Shown here: positions 10,397 through 17,378 of the stretch, piece after piece | Numbering within the stretch: position 1 is the first letter of the stretch | How the letters are laid out: every line of letters starts with the position of its first letter | From: Bacillota bacterium | Lineage (GTDB): Bacteria; Bacillota; Sulfobacillia; Thermaerobacterales; RSA17 | NCBI GenBank assembly: GCA_017577485.1 | Contig: PKRI01000001.1 | Coordinates: 1-64,000 of the forward strand | Direction of reading: 5' to 3' | DNA: 64,000 nt | Made by a program: the position numbers and the translations under genes | Notes under the pieces: model-generated | Seen by the model: the letters and a program-made list of their open reading frames with translations, nothing else | What the model was told of the DNA's origin: nothing | The model's database searches: none

Positions 10397-10690
10397 GAAA
10401 ACGAAAGTCCCTGGCCCATCGGCCAGGGACGGGGTCATCCCGCGGTTCCACCCTGGTTGGTCCCGGACCGCGCCGGCCCGTCTCGCGGTCACCCCGCGCC
10501 GCGCGGGTCGCCGCACCCGCGGGGTGGCGACCGGGCTCCGCCGGAACCCACCTCTTGGGACACCATGGCTCGGGAGCGCCTTCGCCGGGGGCGCCTGCCG
10601 GGCTCCCACCCAGACCCGACTCGCTGGGGAGACGCCGGGACCGGCTACTCCTCTCCGTCATCGCACGGGCATATGGGCAATGCAGTACAG
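10397..10690 (-). promoter_or_regulatory. glyQS T-box riboswitch (Gly, specifier GGC)
   Basis: A tRNA-sensing leader that lets glyQS be transcribed when tRNA-Gly is uncharged. The T-box core AGGGTGGAACCGCGG is at 10440-10454 (minus). A terminator hairpin, GTCCCTGGCC / GGCCAGGGAC, is at 10407-10430 and is followed by TTTCGTTTT. The specifier loop shows the AGTA on its 5' side and GAAGGC on its 3' side, giving GGC (10578-10580) as the Gly specifier codon. The leader starts just downstream of the promoter at 10698-10727 and ends about 30 nt before the glyQ GTG. Confidence 0.93.
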
Positions 10691-10697
10691 CACCATT

Positions 10698-10727
10698 CTT
10701 CTAGCAGACCTCGCCCGGCGCTGTCAA
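10698..10727 (-). promoter_or_regulatory. sigma-A promoter of the glyQS operon
   Basis: A consensus -35 TTGACA (10722-10727) and -10 TAGAAG (10698-10703) are separated by 18 bp. Transcription would begin near 10690, at the 5' end of the T-box leader. Confidence 0.75.
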
Positions 10728-10841
10728 ACCCCGGGGCGGCGCGATGCCGGCCGCACCCGTTTTCCCAGGGAGCGTAAGTCTGGTTTCGGGCCCGTTACCC
10801 CGGTTGCGGGCCGAACCCGGCGCTTCAGTTCCGGTGTTGGC

Positions 10842-10906
10842 CCTACTTATGTAACCCAGACGGGGAATCCGGGTGTTATGTAGCCAAGCAGGACCGATAT
10901 CAGCCC
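10842..10906. repeat. dispersed intergenic motif, copy A
   Basis: This intergenic stretch holds CCTACTTATGTAACCC (10842-10857) and, on the minus strand, GGGCTGATATCGG (10894-10906). Closely similar words recur together in the metY-MFS intergenic region (CCTAGTTATGTACCCT at 41178-41193, and GGGCTGATCTTGG and GGGCTGATATTGG between 41227 and 41290). I know of no named element with these words. The rest of 10728-11113 shows only the tandem repeat listed next. Confidence 0.4.
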
Positions 10907-10946
10907 GGATCGGCCCCGGGGGTCCCCACGGCGCGAGAACAGGTCC

Positions 10947-10990
10947 GATTTTCGCCTCGAGGGCGGGGATTTTTCGCCTCGAGGGCGGGG
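10947..10990. repeat. two tandem 22-23-bp units upstream of the secreted protein gene
   Basis: Two adjacent units (10947-10968 and 10968-10990) share GATTTTCGCCTCGAGGGCGG-type sequence, differing by one extra T. Each is centred on the palindrome CCTCGAGG, so the pair could be a double operator about 125 bp upstream of the gene at 11114; that role is only inferred. Confidence 0.55.
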
Positions 10991-11113
10991 GCAGGGTGAG
11001 TCCGGCGTCCCGTCAAATCCCGCACGCTCCGCCCGATGCCTTCTCTTAGAGAGAAAGCGAGCCTGCCCTCACGTGCCTGCACGCCGTAGGACCTGGGGGA
11101 GGTTGATGCGCGG

Positions 11114-11944
11114 GTGAAGTCCGCAGCCGTGCGGTTGGTCGTGGCCCTGGCCGTGGCGGCGCTGGGCGTCATCCCGGTACCAGGAGCCGCTGCCGGGGAC
11201 ACGGGCGTTCAGCCCGTCACCATCTACGTCAACCGGAAGATGATCGAACCCGAACTGCCGCCGGTGGTGAAGAACGGGCGCGTCCTGGTGCCCATGCGCG
11301 CCGTCTTCGAGGCCCTGGAGGCAGCCGTTTCGTGGGACCTCGAAACCCGGACCGCGACTGTGAAGCGCTGGGACGTGGAGATCAAGCTGACCATCGACGC
11401 CACCGTCGCGTACCGTAACGGCGCGCCGCTGCAGCTGGACGTTCCCGCCAGGTTGATCAACGACCGCACCTTCGTGCCGCTGCGGTTCGTCGCCGAGGCG
11501 CTGGGCGGGAAGGCGGACTGGGATGCGGCCACGCGGACCGTCTGGATCACGGGGCCGCGCAAGCCGGTCTCCTGGCGCGAGATCCCGGTGGACCAACTGC
11601 CGCAGGTGCTGCGCTATGCGTACCAGGAGGCCGTGTCGGGACGGTGGTCCAACCCCGACTGGGGCGACACCCTCTGGTCGCACTTCCAGGAGGGCGGCAA
11701 GACGTACGCCTTGTTCGTCTGGGCCAACCGCCCGACCACCGGCTACAGCGTCACGCTGGAGGACGTCTACGAAGACAAGGGCCAACTGGTCATCGAATTG
11801 ACTTGCCTGCAGCCTGAGCCCGGCGCCGAGGTGGAGCGGAGGGTCACCCATCCCCATTTCGCGCTGGTGGTGGACAAGTTCTATATGGGGTCGAAATGGC
11901 TGACCCTGAACGAAGAGCCGGCCTGCTTCCACCCGTCCGAATGA
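11114..11944 (+). CDS. secreted copper-amine-oxidase-N domain protein
   Basis: Exported protein of unknown role, 276 aa. A signal peptide (about residues 1-27, ending GAAAGDT) precedes two copies' worth of the copper amine oxidase N-terminal domain fold: VTIYVNRKMIEPELPPVVKN followed by VLVPMRAVFEALEAAVSWD, then TFVPLRFVAEALGGKADWD and TVWITG. In Firmicutes this domain is a cell-surface module and does not imply amine oxidase activity. The last 120 residues contain TTGYSVTLEDVYEDKG and a long beta pattern that resemble a PrcB-like domain. The GTG start at 11114 has GGGGGAGG about 11 nt upstream. It stands alone, divergent from glyQ, with the terminator-like hairpin at 11996-12030 behind it. 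Confidence 0.8.
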   Translation: MKSAAVRLVVALAVAALGVIPVPGAAAGDTGVQPVTIYVNRKMIEPELPPVVKNGRVLVPMRAVFEALEAAVSWDLETRTATVKRWDVEIKLTIDATVAYRNGAPLQLDVPARLINDRTFVPLRFVAEALGGKADWDAATRTVWITGPRKPVSWREIPVDQLPQVLRYAYQEAVSGRWSNPDWGDTLWSHFQEGGKTYALFVWANRPTTGYSVTLEDVYEDKGQLVIELTCLQPEPGAEVERRVTHPHFALVVDKFYMGSKWLTLNEEPACFHPSE

Positions 11945-11995
11945 AGCGTGCCGCCGCCGGAGACCCACCTCCGGCAGGCAATTGAGCAGCATGAG

Positions 11996-12030
11996 GCGGC
12001 AGGTCCCTCCCCGCGGGAGGGGCCTGCCGC
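11996..12030. terminator. strong hairpin between convergent genes
   Basis: A 16-bp stem with one G-T wobble (11996-12011 against 12015-12030) and a CGC loop lies between the plus-strand secreted protein gene and the minus-strand DUF4342 gene. It has no T-tract on either side, so bidirectional termination is inferred from position and strength. Confidence 0.6.
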
Positions 12031-12111
12031 TCTGCACGGATCGGTGCCTGCGGATCTCTACCGGACCTCGAGCCGGGGGTACGGCCAAGCGGCCTGGACC
12101 CTGATGCGGCG

Positions 12112-12561
12112 TCAGCCCTGGGCAGGCCCCGCGCCGGTCCCATCGCCGCCGGGCGCACCGGAACCGCCGCCGGCATCCCCGCCCGGCCCGTCATCCCGGC
12201 GCTCGACGATGATGCTGGCCTGGGTGACCATGGCCGCCACCACGCCCAGGGCCGCCAGGGTGGGCAGCACCAGGGCGCCGATGGCCCCCACCGCCACGGG
12301 GATCTCGAACAGGGTGCGGTCGCCGGTCTTGACCACCACCTTGCGGACCGTGGACTCGTGCAGCAGGTGGCGGACCTTCTCGACCAGCTCGCTGCCGCTG
12401 ACCTGGAAGGTCTCGCGGCGGACCCGCTCGCTGGCCTCCAGGTTGATCAGGGCCTGGACCACGTCGCCGCCGGCGGCGTCCAGCGCCTCCTTGGCCTTCG
12501 CATAGGAAACGCCCATCCGCTCACGGATCAGGTCGATCTTCTCCAGTTCCGTCACTGCCAT
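12112..12561 (-). CDS. DUF4342 protein with UBA-like N-terminus
   Basis: Small protein of unknown function, 149 aa from the ATG at 12559-12561. A GTG two codons later (12553-12555) has better spacing from AGGGGG and may be the true start. Residues 1-45 (IDLIRERMGVSYAKAKEALD and the following helix) look like the UBA/EF-Ts N-terminal fold. A DUF4342-type beta segment follows (KVVVKTGDRTLFEIPVAVG). One or two hydrophobic segments are seen near IGALVLPTLAALGVVAAMVT, so it is probably membrane-associated. The tail is Gly/Pro-rich. It lies between recO and the glyQ region. Confidence 0.75.
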   Translation of the reverse strand: MAVTELEKIDLIRERMGVSYAKAKEALDAAGGDVVQALINLEASERVRRETFQVSGSELVEKVRHLLHESTVRKVVVKTGDRTLFEIPVAVGAIGALVLPTLAALGVVAAMVTQASIIVERRDDGPGGDAGGGSGAPGGDGTGAGPAQG

Positions 12562-12619
12562 CCCCCCTGGCTGACTTCCGTTGCTGCCATCCACTGCGGC
12601 CTGCCGCCCGGGACTGCCC

Positions 12620-13423
12620 TCAGGACCCGGCCTGCTCCCGCAGCACGTCCAGGAACGCCCGCGACTGCGGGTAGCGTTCCAGGTGATAAGCCAGATAATC
12701 CCGCGTCAGCGCCGACAGCGCCGCCGCCGCGCCGGGGCTGAGCCGCAGCCCCAGGGCGGCCTTCAGCGGCGCCCGCAGCAAGCCCGTCACCGCCCCCGTC
12801 ACCTCCGCCGGCAGCACCCGCACCATCCCGGCGCCGCGGGCATGGCGGTCGCAGACCACGCCGCCCTCGGCCAGCGACACGGCCACCTCGCCGGCGCTGT
12901 CGGCCACCGGCTCACCGCACGCGATGCAGCGGTCGAAGGTCGGGCGAAACCCCGTCAGGGCCAGCAGCTTCCACTGGAAAGAGAGCAGCAGCCGCTCGAG
13001 CCCGCCCAGCAGGGCCGCCGGGGACTCGGCGTGCACCTCCGGTTCCGCCTCCGCCAGGGCCCGCAGCGTGAACACCAGCAGCGCGTACAGCCGGGGCTGG
13101 GGATCGTTCTCCTGGGTGACGGCGTCCATCAACTCGCAGGCGTAAGAGGCGGCCGCCAGCCGCTCCAGGTGGGCCCGCAGCGGCGCGAAGCTCTCGACCA
13201 CTTCGACCTGGCTGATGCCGTCCAGGTTCCGGCCCTGCCAGCACAGGTACACCGCCCGGGTGAAGGGCTGGATCCCCGCCGCCAGCCGGCTGCGGGGACG
13301 GCGGGCCCCCTTGGCCACCGCCCGGTGCTTGCCCCGGTCGGGCGTGTACATGATGACCAGGCGGTCGGCTTCTGCCAGGTCGTGGGTGCGCAGGACCACG
13401 CCCTCGCAGCGGTAAAGGGCCAC
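12620..13423 (-). CDS. recO: DNA repair protein RecO
   Basis: Recombination mediator that loads RecA onto SSB-coated DNA as part of RecFOR. It is 267 aa with GTG at 13421-13423, preceded by GGAGG 6 nt upstream. The N-terminal OB fold starts ALYRCEGVVLRTHDLAEADR. The C-terminal half has the zinc-knuckle-like CIACGEPV and CDRH of the family. The frame is open for another 283 codons upstream, but that stretch is antisense to another gene and is not RecO. In Bacillus, era-recO-glyQS are contiguous; here a membrane protein gene on the other strand separates era and recO. Confidence 0.95.
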   Translation of the reverse strand: MALYRCEGVVLRTHDLAEADRLVIMYTPDRGKHRAVAKGARRPRSRLAAGIQPFTRAVYLCWQGRNLDGISQVEVVESFAPLRAHLERLAAASYACELMDAVTQENDPQPRLYALLVFTLRALAEAEPEVHAESPAALLGGLERLLLSFQWKLLALTGFRPTFDRCIACGEPVADSAGEVAVSLAEGGVVCDRHARGAGMVRVLPAEVTGAVTGLLRAPLKAALGLRLSPGAAAALSALTRDYLAYHLERYPQSRAFLDVLREQAGS

Positions 13424-13498
13424 GAGCCACCTCCAGGCATCCTGCCCTGCACCGGGAACCGCACCCCGGCCGGGCATCATCGCAGCCGGCATTTCCCC

Positions 13499-13574
13499 GT
13501 CACCGATCGCGCCATCGACCGGCGCCATCGACCGGCGCCATCGACCGGCGTCACCGATCGGGTCATCGACCGGC
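13499..13574. repeat. short tandem repeats between recO and the membrane protein gene
   Basis: Three perfect tandem copies of the 13-mer GCCATCGACCGGC (13511-13549) are flanked by degenerate copies (13499-13510, 13550-13574) of the pattern GYCAYCGAYCGG. They end about 27 bp before the ATG at 13601. A TAGAAT close before that ATG could be a -10, but the matching -35 would fall in these repeats and none is convincing. Confidence 0.7.
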
Positions 13575-13600
13575 CGGCCCCGTGGTAGAATAATCAGGTC

Positions 13601-14218
13601 ATGGCATCCATCCTGCAGGCCTTCCGGGATCCCCAGATCCTGCTGGCCGCCGTCACCGCCCTGGCCGTCTTCGCCACGGCCGCCTGCCTGGTCCAGGCCC
13701 TGTGGTCGGCGGCCGGCGCCGCGGTCCGCCGGCGGGACGCCCGCCAGGCCGCCAGGGCGGCGCTGCCCTGGCTGGCCGGCGCGGTCCTGTCGGCGGTGAT
13801 TACCGAGATCCTCTGGGCCGACTACCTGGCGGTCTTCCGCCCGGGACCCGACCTGGCCGCCGTCCTGGCCGTCCGCTCGGCGGTGCTGAAACTGATCCTG
13901 GTCGGCCTGGCCAAGGCCGCCCTGGTGGCCGCCGCGGTGGTGCTGCTGTTTCCCGTCCTGCGCCTGGGCCGGCGCTGGGCGGCCAGCCCCCGCCTGGCCC
14001 GCCTCGAGGCCCTCTGGCGCCGGTGGGTGCCCAAGGCCGCGCCCTATCTGGTCTATTATGCACTGCTGGCGGTGGTCGTCTCGCTGGTCACCGACCGGCA
14101 GATCCTCTCCCGCCTGCCGGACGTGCCCGTAGACATGGTGGCCCGCAACCTGCAGGAAACCCTGACTCACCAGGTTCTCGAGATGCAGACCCTGATCCTC
14201 GGGCTGTTCGGGGGCTGA
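13601..14218 (+). CDS. hypothetical membrane protein
   Basis: Not recognised. It is 205 aa, with about four hydrophobic segments: ILLAAVTALAVFATAACLVQ near 13-32, LPWLAGAVLSAVITEIL near 56-72, LKLILVGLAKAALVAAAVVL near 97-116, and PYLVYYALLAVVVSLVTD near 148-165. A basic loop (RRRDARQAARAA) follows the first and another (RLGRRWAASPRLARLEALWR) follows the third. It sits on the plus strand between recO and era, both minus, so it is expressed separately and is convergent with era (61-bp gap). No catalytic motif is visible. Confidence 0.75.
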   Translation: MASILQAFRDPQILLAAVTALAVFATAACLVQALWSAAGAAVRRRDARQAARAALPWLAGAVLSAVITEILWADYLAVFRPGPDLAAVLAVRSAVLKLILVGLAKAALVAAAVVLLFPVLRLGRRWAASPRLARLEALWRRWVPKAAPYLVYYALLAVVVSLVTDRQILSRLPDVPVDMVARNLQETLTHQVLEMQTLILGLFGG

Positions 14219-14279
14219 GGCGCGCAGGCCCGGGGTCCGCAGCCTGCGGCTGCCGGGCCGGGGCAGGGCCACGCACCCA

Positions 14280-15257
14280 TCACGTGTCCACGTACCCGAA
14301 CTCCTGGAGGCTGCCGGGCCGGTTGCGCCAGTCGGGCTTCACCTTGACCCACAGTTCCAGGTAGAGGCGCATGCCCAGCAGGGCCTCCAGCTCCCGGCGG
14401 GCGCGGGTGCCCACCTCCTTGAGCACGCGGCCGCCCTGGCCGATCAGGATGCCCTTCTGGGAATCCCGCTCCACGTAGATCACGGCCCGGACGTAAGTGG
14501 GTTTGTCCTCCCCCCGGTCCCGCACCTCTTCCACCACCACGGCCACCGAGTGGGGGACCTCCTCGCGGGTCAGGTGCAGGATCTGTTCCCGCACGAACTC
14601 GGCGATGATCTGCCGCTCGGGCTGGTCGGTGATCATGTCCTCCGGGAAGTAGCGGGGACCCGGCGGCAGCAGGTCCACCACCACCTCCACCAGCCGCTCC
14701 ACGTTGAAGCCCGTCAGCGCCGACACCGGCAGGGCCGCGTGGAACCGTCCCAGGGCCCCATATGCCTCCAGCAGTTCGTCCACCCGGTCGCCGGGCACCG
14801 CGTCCACCTTGTTGAGGACCAGCACCACCGGCGTTTCCAGCGGCGCCAGCAGGTCGGCCACGAAGCGGTCGCCGGCGCCCGGCGGGCCGGCCGAGGCGTC
14901 CACCACAAAGAGGACGGCCTCCACCTCGCTCAGCGCGTTCCGGGCCGTCCGCACCATCTGCTCCCCCAGCCGGTGGCGGGGCCGGTGGACCCCGGGGGTG
15001 TCCACCAGCACGATCTGGGCACCGGGGCGGTTGACCACGCCCAGGATGCGGGTGCGGGTGGTCTGGGGCTTGTCGGAGACGATGGCCAGCTTGCGGCCCA
15101 CCAGGCGGTTCAGCAGGGTGGACTTGCCCACATTGGGCCGGCCCACGATGGCGGCGAACCCGCTGCGGAACTCACCGCCGGCTGCGGGGCCGCCGACTGC
15201 GGGGCCGCCAAGTGCCGGGCCGCCGGTCACGGGACCACCGGCCGCACCGCCGCTCAT
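14280..15257 (-). CDS. era: GTPase Era
   Basis: Essential GTPase that binds the 3' end of 16S rRNA and promotes 30S assembly. It is 325 aa with all G motifs: GRPNVGKST (39-47), DTPGVHRPRH, NKVDAV, and SALTGFNVERL. A C-terminal KH domain includes KGILIGQGGRVLKEVGTRAR. The ATG overlaps the stop of the upstream lipoprotein gene (ATGA). The first 28 residues are an odd Gly-Pro-rich tract with near-repeats of GGPA that precede the fold and are not part of the known family. It is the last gene of the yqfC-to-era operon. Confidence 0.97.
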   Translation of the reverse strand: MSGGAAGGPVTGGPALGGPAVGGPAAGGEFRSGFAAIVGRPNVGKSTLLNRLVGRKLAIVSDKPQTTRTRILGVVNRPGAQIVLVDTPGVHRPRHRLGEQMVRTARNALSEVEAVLFVVDASAGPPGAGDRFVADLLAPLETPVVLVLNKVDAVPGDRVDELLEAYGALGRFHAALPVSALTGFNVERLVEVVVDLLPPGPRYFPEDMITDQPERQIIAEFVREQILHLTREEVPHSVAVVVEEVRDRGEDKPTYVRAVIYVERDSQKGILIGQGGRVLKEVGTRARRELEALLGMRLYLELWVKVKPDWRNRPGSLQEFGYVDT

Positions 15258-16363
15258 TGGAGAGGCTCGACCTCCGTCCCCGGCGGCACCACCAGGATCC
15301 ACGTGGGGCCGGGCACCAGCGTCAGGGGGCTGCCGTCGGCCTCGGTGAACACCGTGGGCGACGGGCGGTCCACCTTGCGCCACCGGGCCTCCCGCATGGT
15401 GCCGGCCGACACCACGAGCGCCTGGCCGCTGCCCACCATGTCCACCTCCAGGCGCCCCTCGGTGTCGCCGCGGATGACCCGGGTACCCGCCAACTGGATG
15501 ATCACGTTTCGCACCTGGAGCGGCTCGCCGCTCCCGCCGTCCACCTGCGGCTCATCGCCCACATAGCGTGTGTACAGGCCGGATTCCTCATCATAGACGA
15601 ACCGCTCCGCGGTGGACCCGCCGCCGGGCCGGCGCACCGCCACCCCGGCGGCTTCCTCGCCCTGGGGCAGGTCGGCGGGCAGCGCGAACCGCCACAGGTC
15701 CGGCAGCGCGGGCTTCAGGGTCCAGCCGCGGTCGCGGATCTTTTCGTGGACCCGCTGGGAACTGGTGTACAGGTTGTGGGGCGGGCGCCGGTCGTCGCCC
15801 CGCCAGAACACGCCGCCCCCGGCGGCGCCGCGGATGTCGTCGATGTCCGGGATCGGCAGCCGGTCGATCTGCGCATAGTGCTGGGGACTGCCCCCCGCGT
15901 GGACGAAGGCGGCCTGCCACTCCAGGGCCAGGTCCAGGAAGTAGGGCCGGGAACTGCGCACCGGGCCGATCTGGTCGGCCTCGCCGGCCCAGAACAGGGC
16001 GGCGAAGCGGGTGACGCCCCCCTCCACCGGCAGCTCGTAGACCAGGTCGGCCTGGGGCAGCCCGTACTGGGGCCGCGCCCGCGGGTGGTTGTCGATGGAC
16101 ACCAGGAACGGCCGGCGTTCCAGCAGTTCGCTCTTGACCGGCAGGCCCGTCAGGGGATGCAGGGTCTCGCCGGGACCCGCCACCGGCAGCCTCGGCTCCT
16201 GGGGATCGGGCTCCTCCTCCCCCTGATCCGGCGGGGTGACGGCGGGAGGCGGCGGTTCCGGTTCGATGACGTGGGGCCGGCCGCAGGCCGCCAGCACCAG
16301 CGCGGCGGCCAGCAGCAGAACCATGACCACGACGGCGGGATGCCGCGACGCGTCGCCCGGCAA
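15254..16363 (-). CDS. YerB-like lipoprotein (DUF3048)
   Basis: Exported lipoprotein of the DUF3048 (YerB) family, 369 aa. The function is not established. The signal peptide ends at the lipobox LAAC, followed by a Pro/Glu linker. The N-terminal domain has LTGLPV and RRPFLVSIDNHPRARPQYGL, and the family motif IGPVRSSRPYF. The C-terminal domain has YEEE-type FVYDEESGLYTRYVGD. The TTG at 16361-16363 is preferred because GAGGAG lies 8 nt upstream and leaves a normal 27-residue signal peptide; a GTG at 16403-16405 overlaps the dgkA stop and is the alternative. It occupies the slot of cdd between dgkA and era in Bacillus. Confidence 0.88.
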   Translation of the reverse strand: MPGDASRHPAVVVMVLLLAAALVLAACGRPHVIEPEPPPPAVTPPDQGEEEPDPQEPRLPVAGPGETLHPLTGLPVKSELLERRPFLVSIDNHPRARPQYGLPQADLVYELPVEGGVTRFAALFWAGEADQIGPVRSSRPYFLDLALEWQAAFVHAGGSPQHYAQIDRLPIPDIDDIRGAAGGGVFWRGDDRRPPHNLYTSSQRVHEKIRDRGWTLKPALPDLWRFALPADLPQGEEAAGVAVRRPGGGSTAERFVYDEESGLYTRYVGDEPQVDGGSGEPLQVRNVIIQLAGTRVIRGDTEGRLEVDMVGSGQALVVSAGTMREARWRKVDRPSPTVFTEADGSPLTLVPGPTWILVVPPGTEVEPLQ

Positions 16364-16401
16364 CGTTCCATCTCCTCGCACTGGCACCCACGCACGGGGG
16401 C

Positions 16402-16863
16402 TCACCGCCGGATGCCCGTGAACACCAGGGCCAGCCCCACCGCCAGCATGGCGCCCACTTCCGCCAGGCGGCCGGGGGACGACCGGGCGATGAGGGCAGG
16501 CAGGTCCGGCAGGTATGGGCCGAACAGCAGCACGCCGACCACCACGGCCACCAGGCCGAACCAGAGCACCGCGCCCGCCGCCAGGTCCTTGGCCAGCCGC
16601 GCCAGCGGGTGCGGCCGGGTGGTCACCAGGTCCACGGCCCGCTCAATGGCCGTGTTCAGCCACTCGGCGCCGATGACCGCGCCCACGGTCAGCATCACCA
16701 CGGCCAGGCGGACGGCGTCGAACCCGAGCCACCGGGCCAGGGCGATGACCATCACGCCGAACCCGGCGTGGATGCGCATGTTGCCCTGGGTCCGCCACAC
16801 ATACCGGAAGCCGTCCCAGGCGAAGCCCAGGGCTTCCCGGAAGTGCCTTCTCCGGTCCCGCAC
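16402..16863 (-). CDS. dgkA: diacylglycerol/undecaprenol kinase DgkA
   Basis: Small integral membrane lipid kinase; in Gram-positives it usually phosphorylates undecaprenol. It is 153 aa with several transmembrane helices. The family signature is clear: GAEWLNTAIERAVDL followed by LARLAKDLAAGAV. About 30 residues at the C-terminus, including one more hydrophobic helix, extend beyond the Bacillus protein. The GTG start is 9 nt downstream of the ybeY stop, with an AGGGTAGG ribosome site. Confidence 0.92.
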   Translation of the reverse strand: MRDRRRHFREALGFAWDGFRYVWRTQGNMRIHAGFGVMVIALARWLGFDAVRLAVVMLTVGAVIGAEWLNTAIERAVDLVTTRPHPLARLAKDLAAGAVLWFGLVAVVVGVLLFGPYLPDLPALIARSSPGRLAEVGAMLAVGLALVFTGIRR

Positions 16864-16869
16864 GAATAC

Positions 16870-17376
16870 CTACCCTTCGTCGCGGGAAAGGCCGAGCCGG
16901 CCCAGGGCCGCTTCCGTCAGGGCCGACATGATCCGTTCGCCCTCGGCGTGGTCGTGGTCGAAGCCCAGCAGGTGCAGCAGGCCGTGCACCACCAGGAAGC
17001 CCAACTCCCGCTGGAAGCGGTGGCCGTAGCGTTCGGCGGCCCGCCGCGCCTCGGGCACGTTGACCACGATGTCGCCCAGCATCACCGGGGCGTCTTCGGG
17101 ATACCCGTAGGGGACGCGGCCGTCCTTGAGGTCCTCGATCTCCACGGGGTCCAGCAGCGGGAACGACAGGACGTCAGTGGTGCGGTCGACGCCCCGGAAC
17201 TCCCGGTTCAACTCGTGGACGCGCTCATCGCCGGTGAGCGTCACCGATACCTCCACCGGCGGCAGCGGCCACCCCAGGACCTCCAGGGCGCTGCGCACCA
17301 CGGCCTTCACCAGAGCGGAGGCGTCGTCCCCGGCACCGGCCTCGTCCAGGATCTCCACCAGCGGGTCGCGGGACAC
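16870..17376 (-). CDS. ybeY: endoribonuclease YbeY
   Basis: Metal-dependent endoribonuclease needed for 16S rRNA 3' maturation and ribosome quality control. It is 168 aa. The zinc site HGLLHLLGFDHDH matches the family motif HxxxHxxGxDH. The preceding LNREFRGVDRTTDVLSFPL and GDIVV segments are also typical. The GTG start lies 3 nt from the stop of the upstream pgpH-like gene, behind a GGGGGG tract. Confidence 0.96.
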   Translation of the reverse strand: MSRDPLVEILDEAGAGDDASALVKAVVRSALEVLGWPLPPVEVSVTLTGDERVHELNREFRGVDRTTDVLSFPLLDPVEIEDLKDGRVPYGYPEDAPVMLGDIVVNVPEARRAAERYGHRFQRELGFLVVHGLLHLLGFDHDHAEGERIMSALTEAALGRLGLSRDEG

Positions 17377-17378
17377 GG

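Noticed and set aside
13424-14272. 283-codon upstream extension of the recO frame
   Set aside because: Antisense to the 13601-14218 gene and unlike RecO; the internal GTG with a good ribosome site gives a normal RecO.
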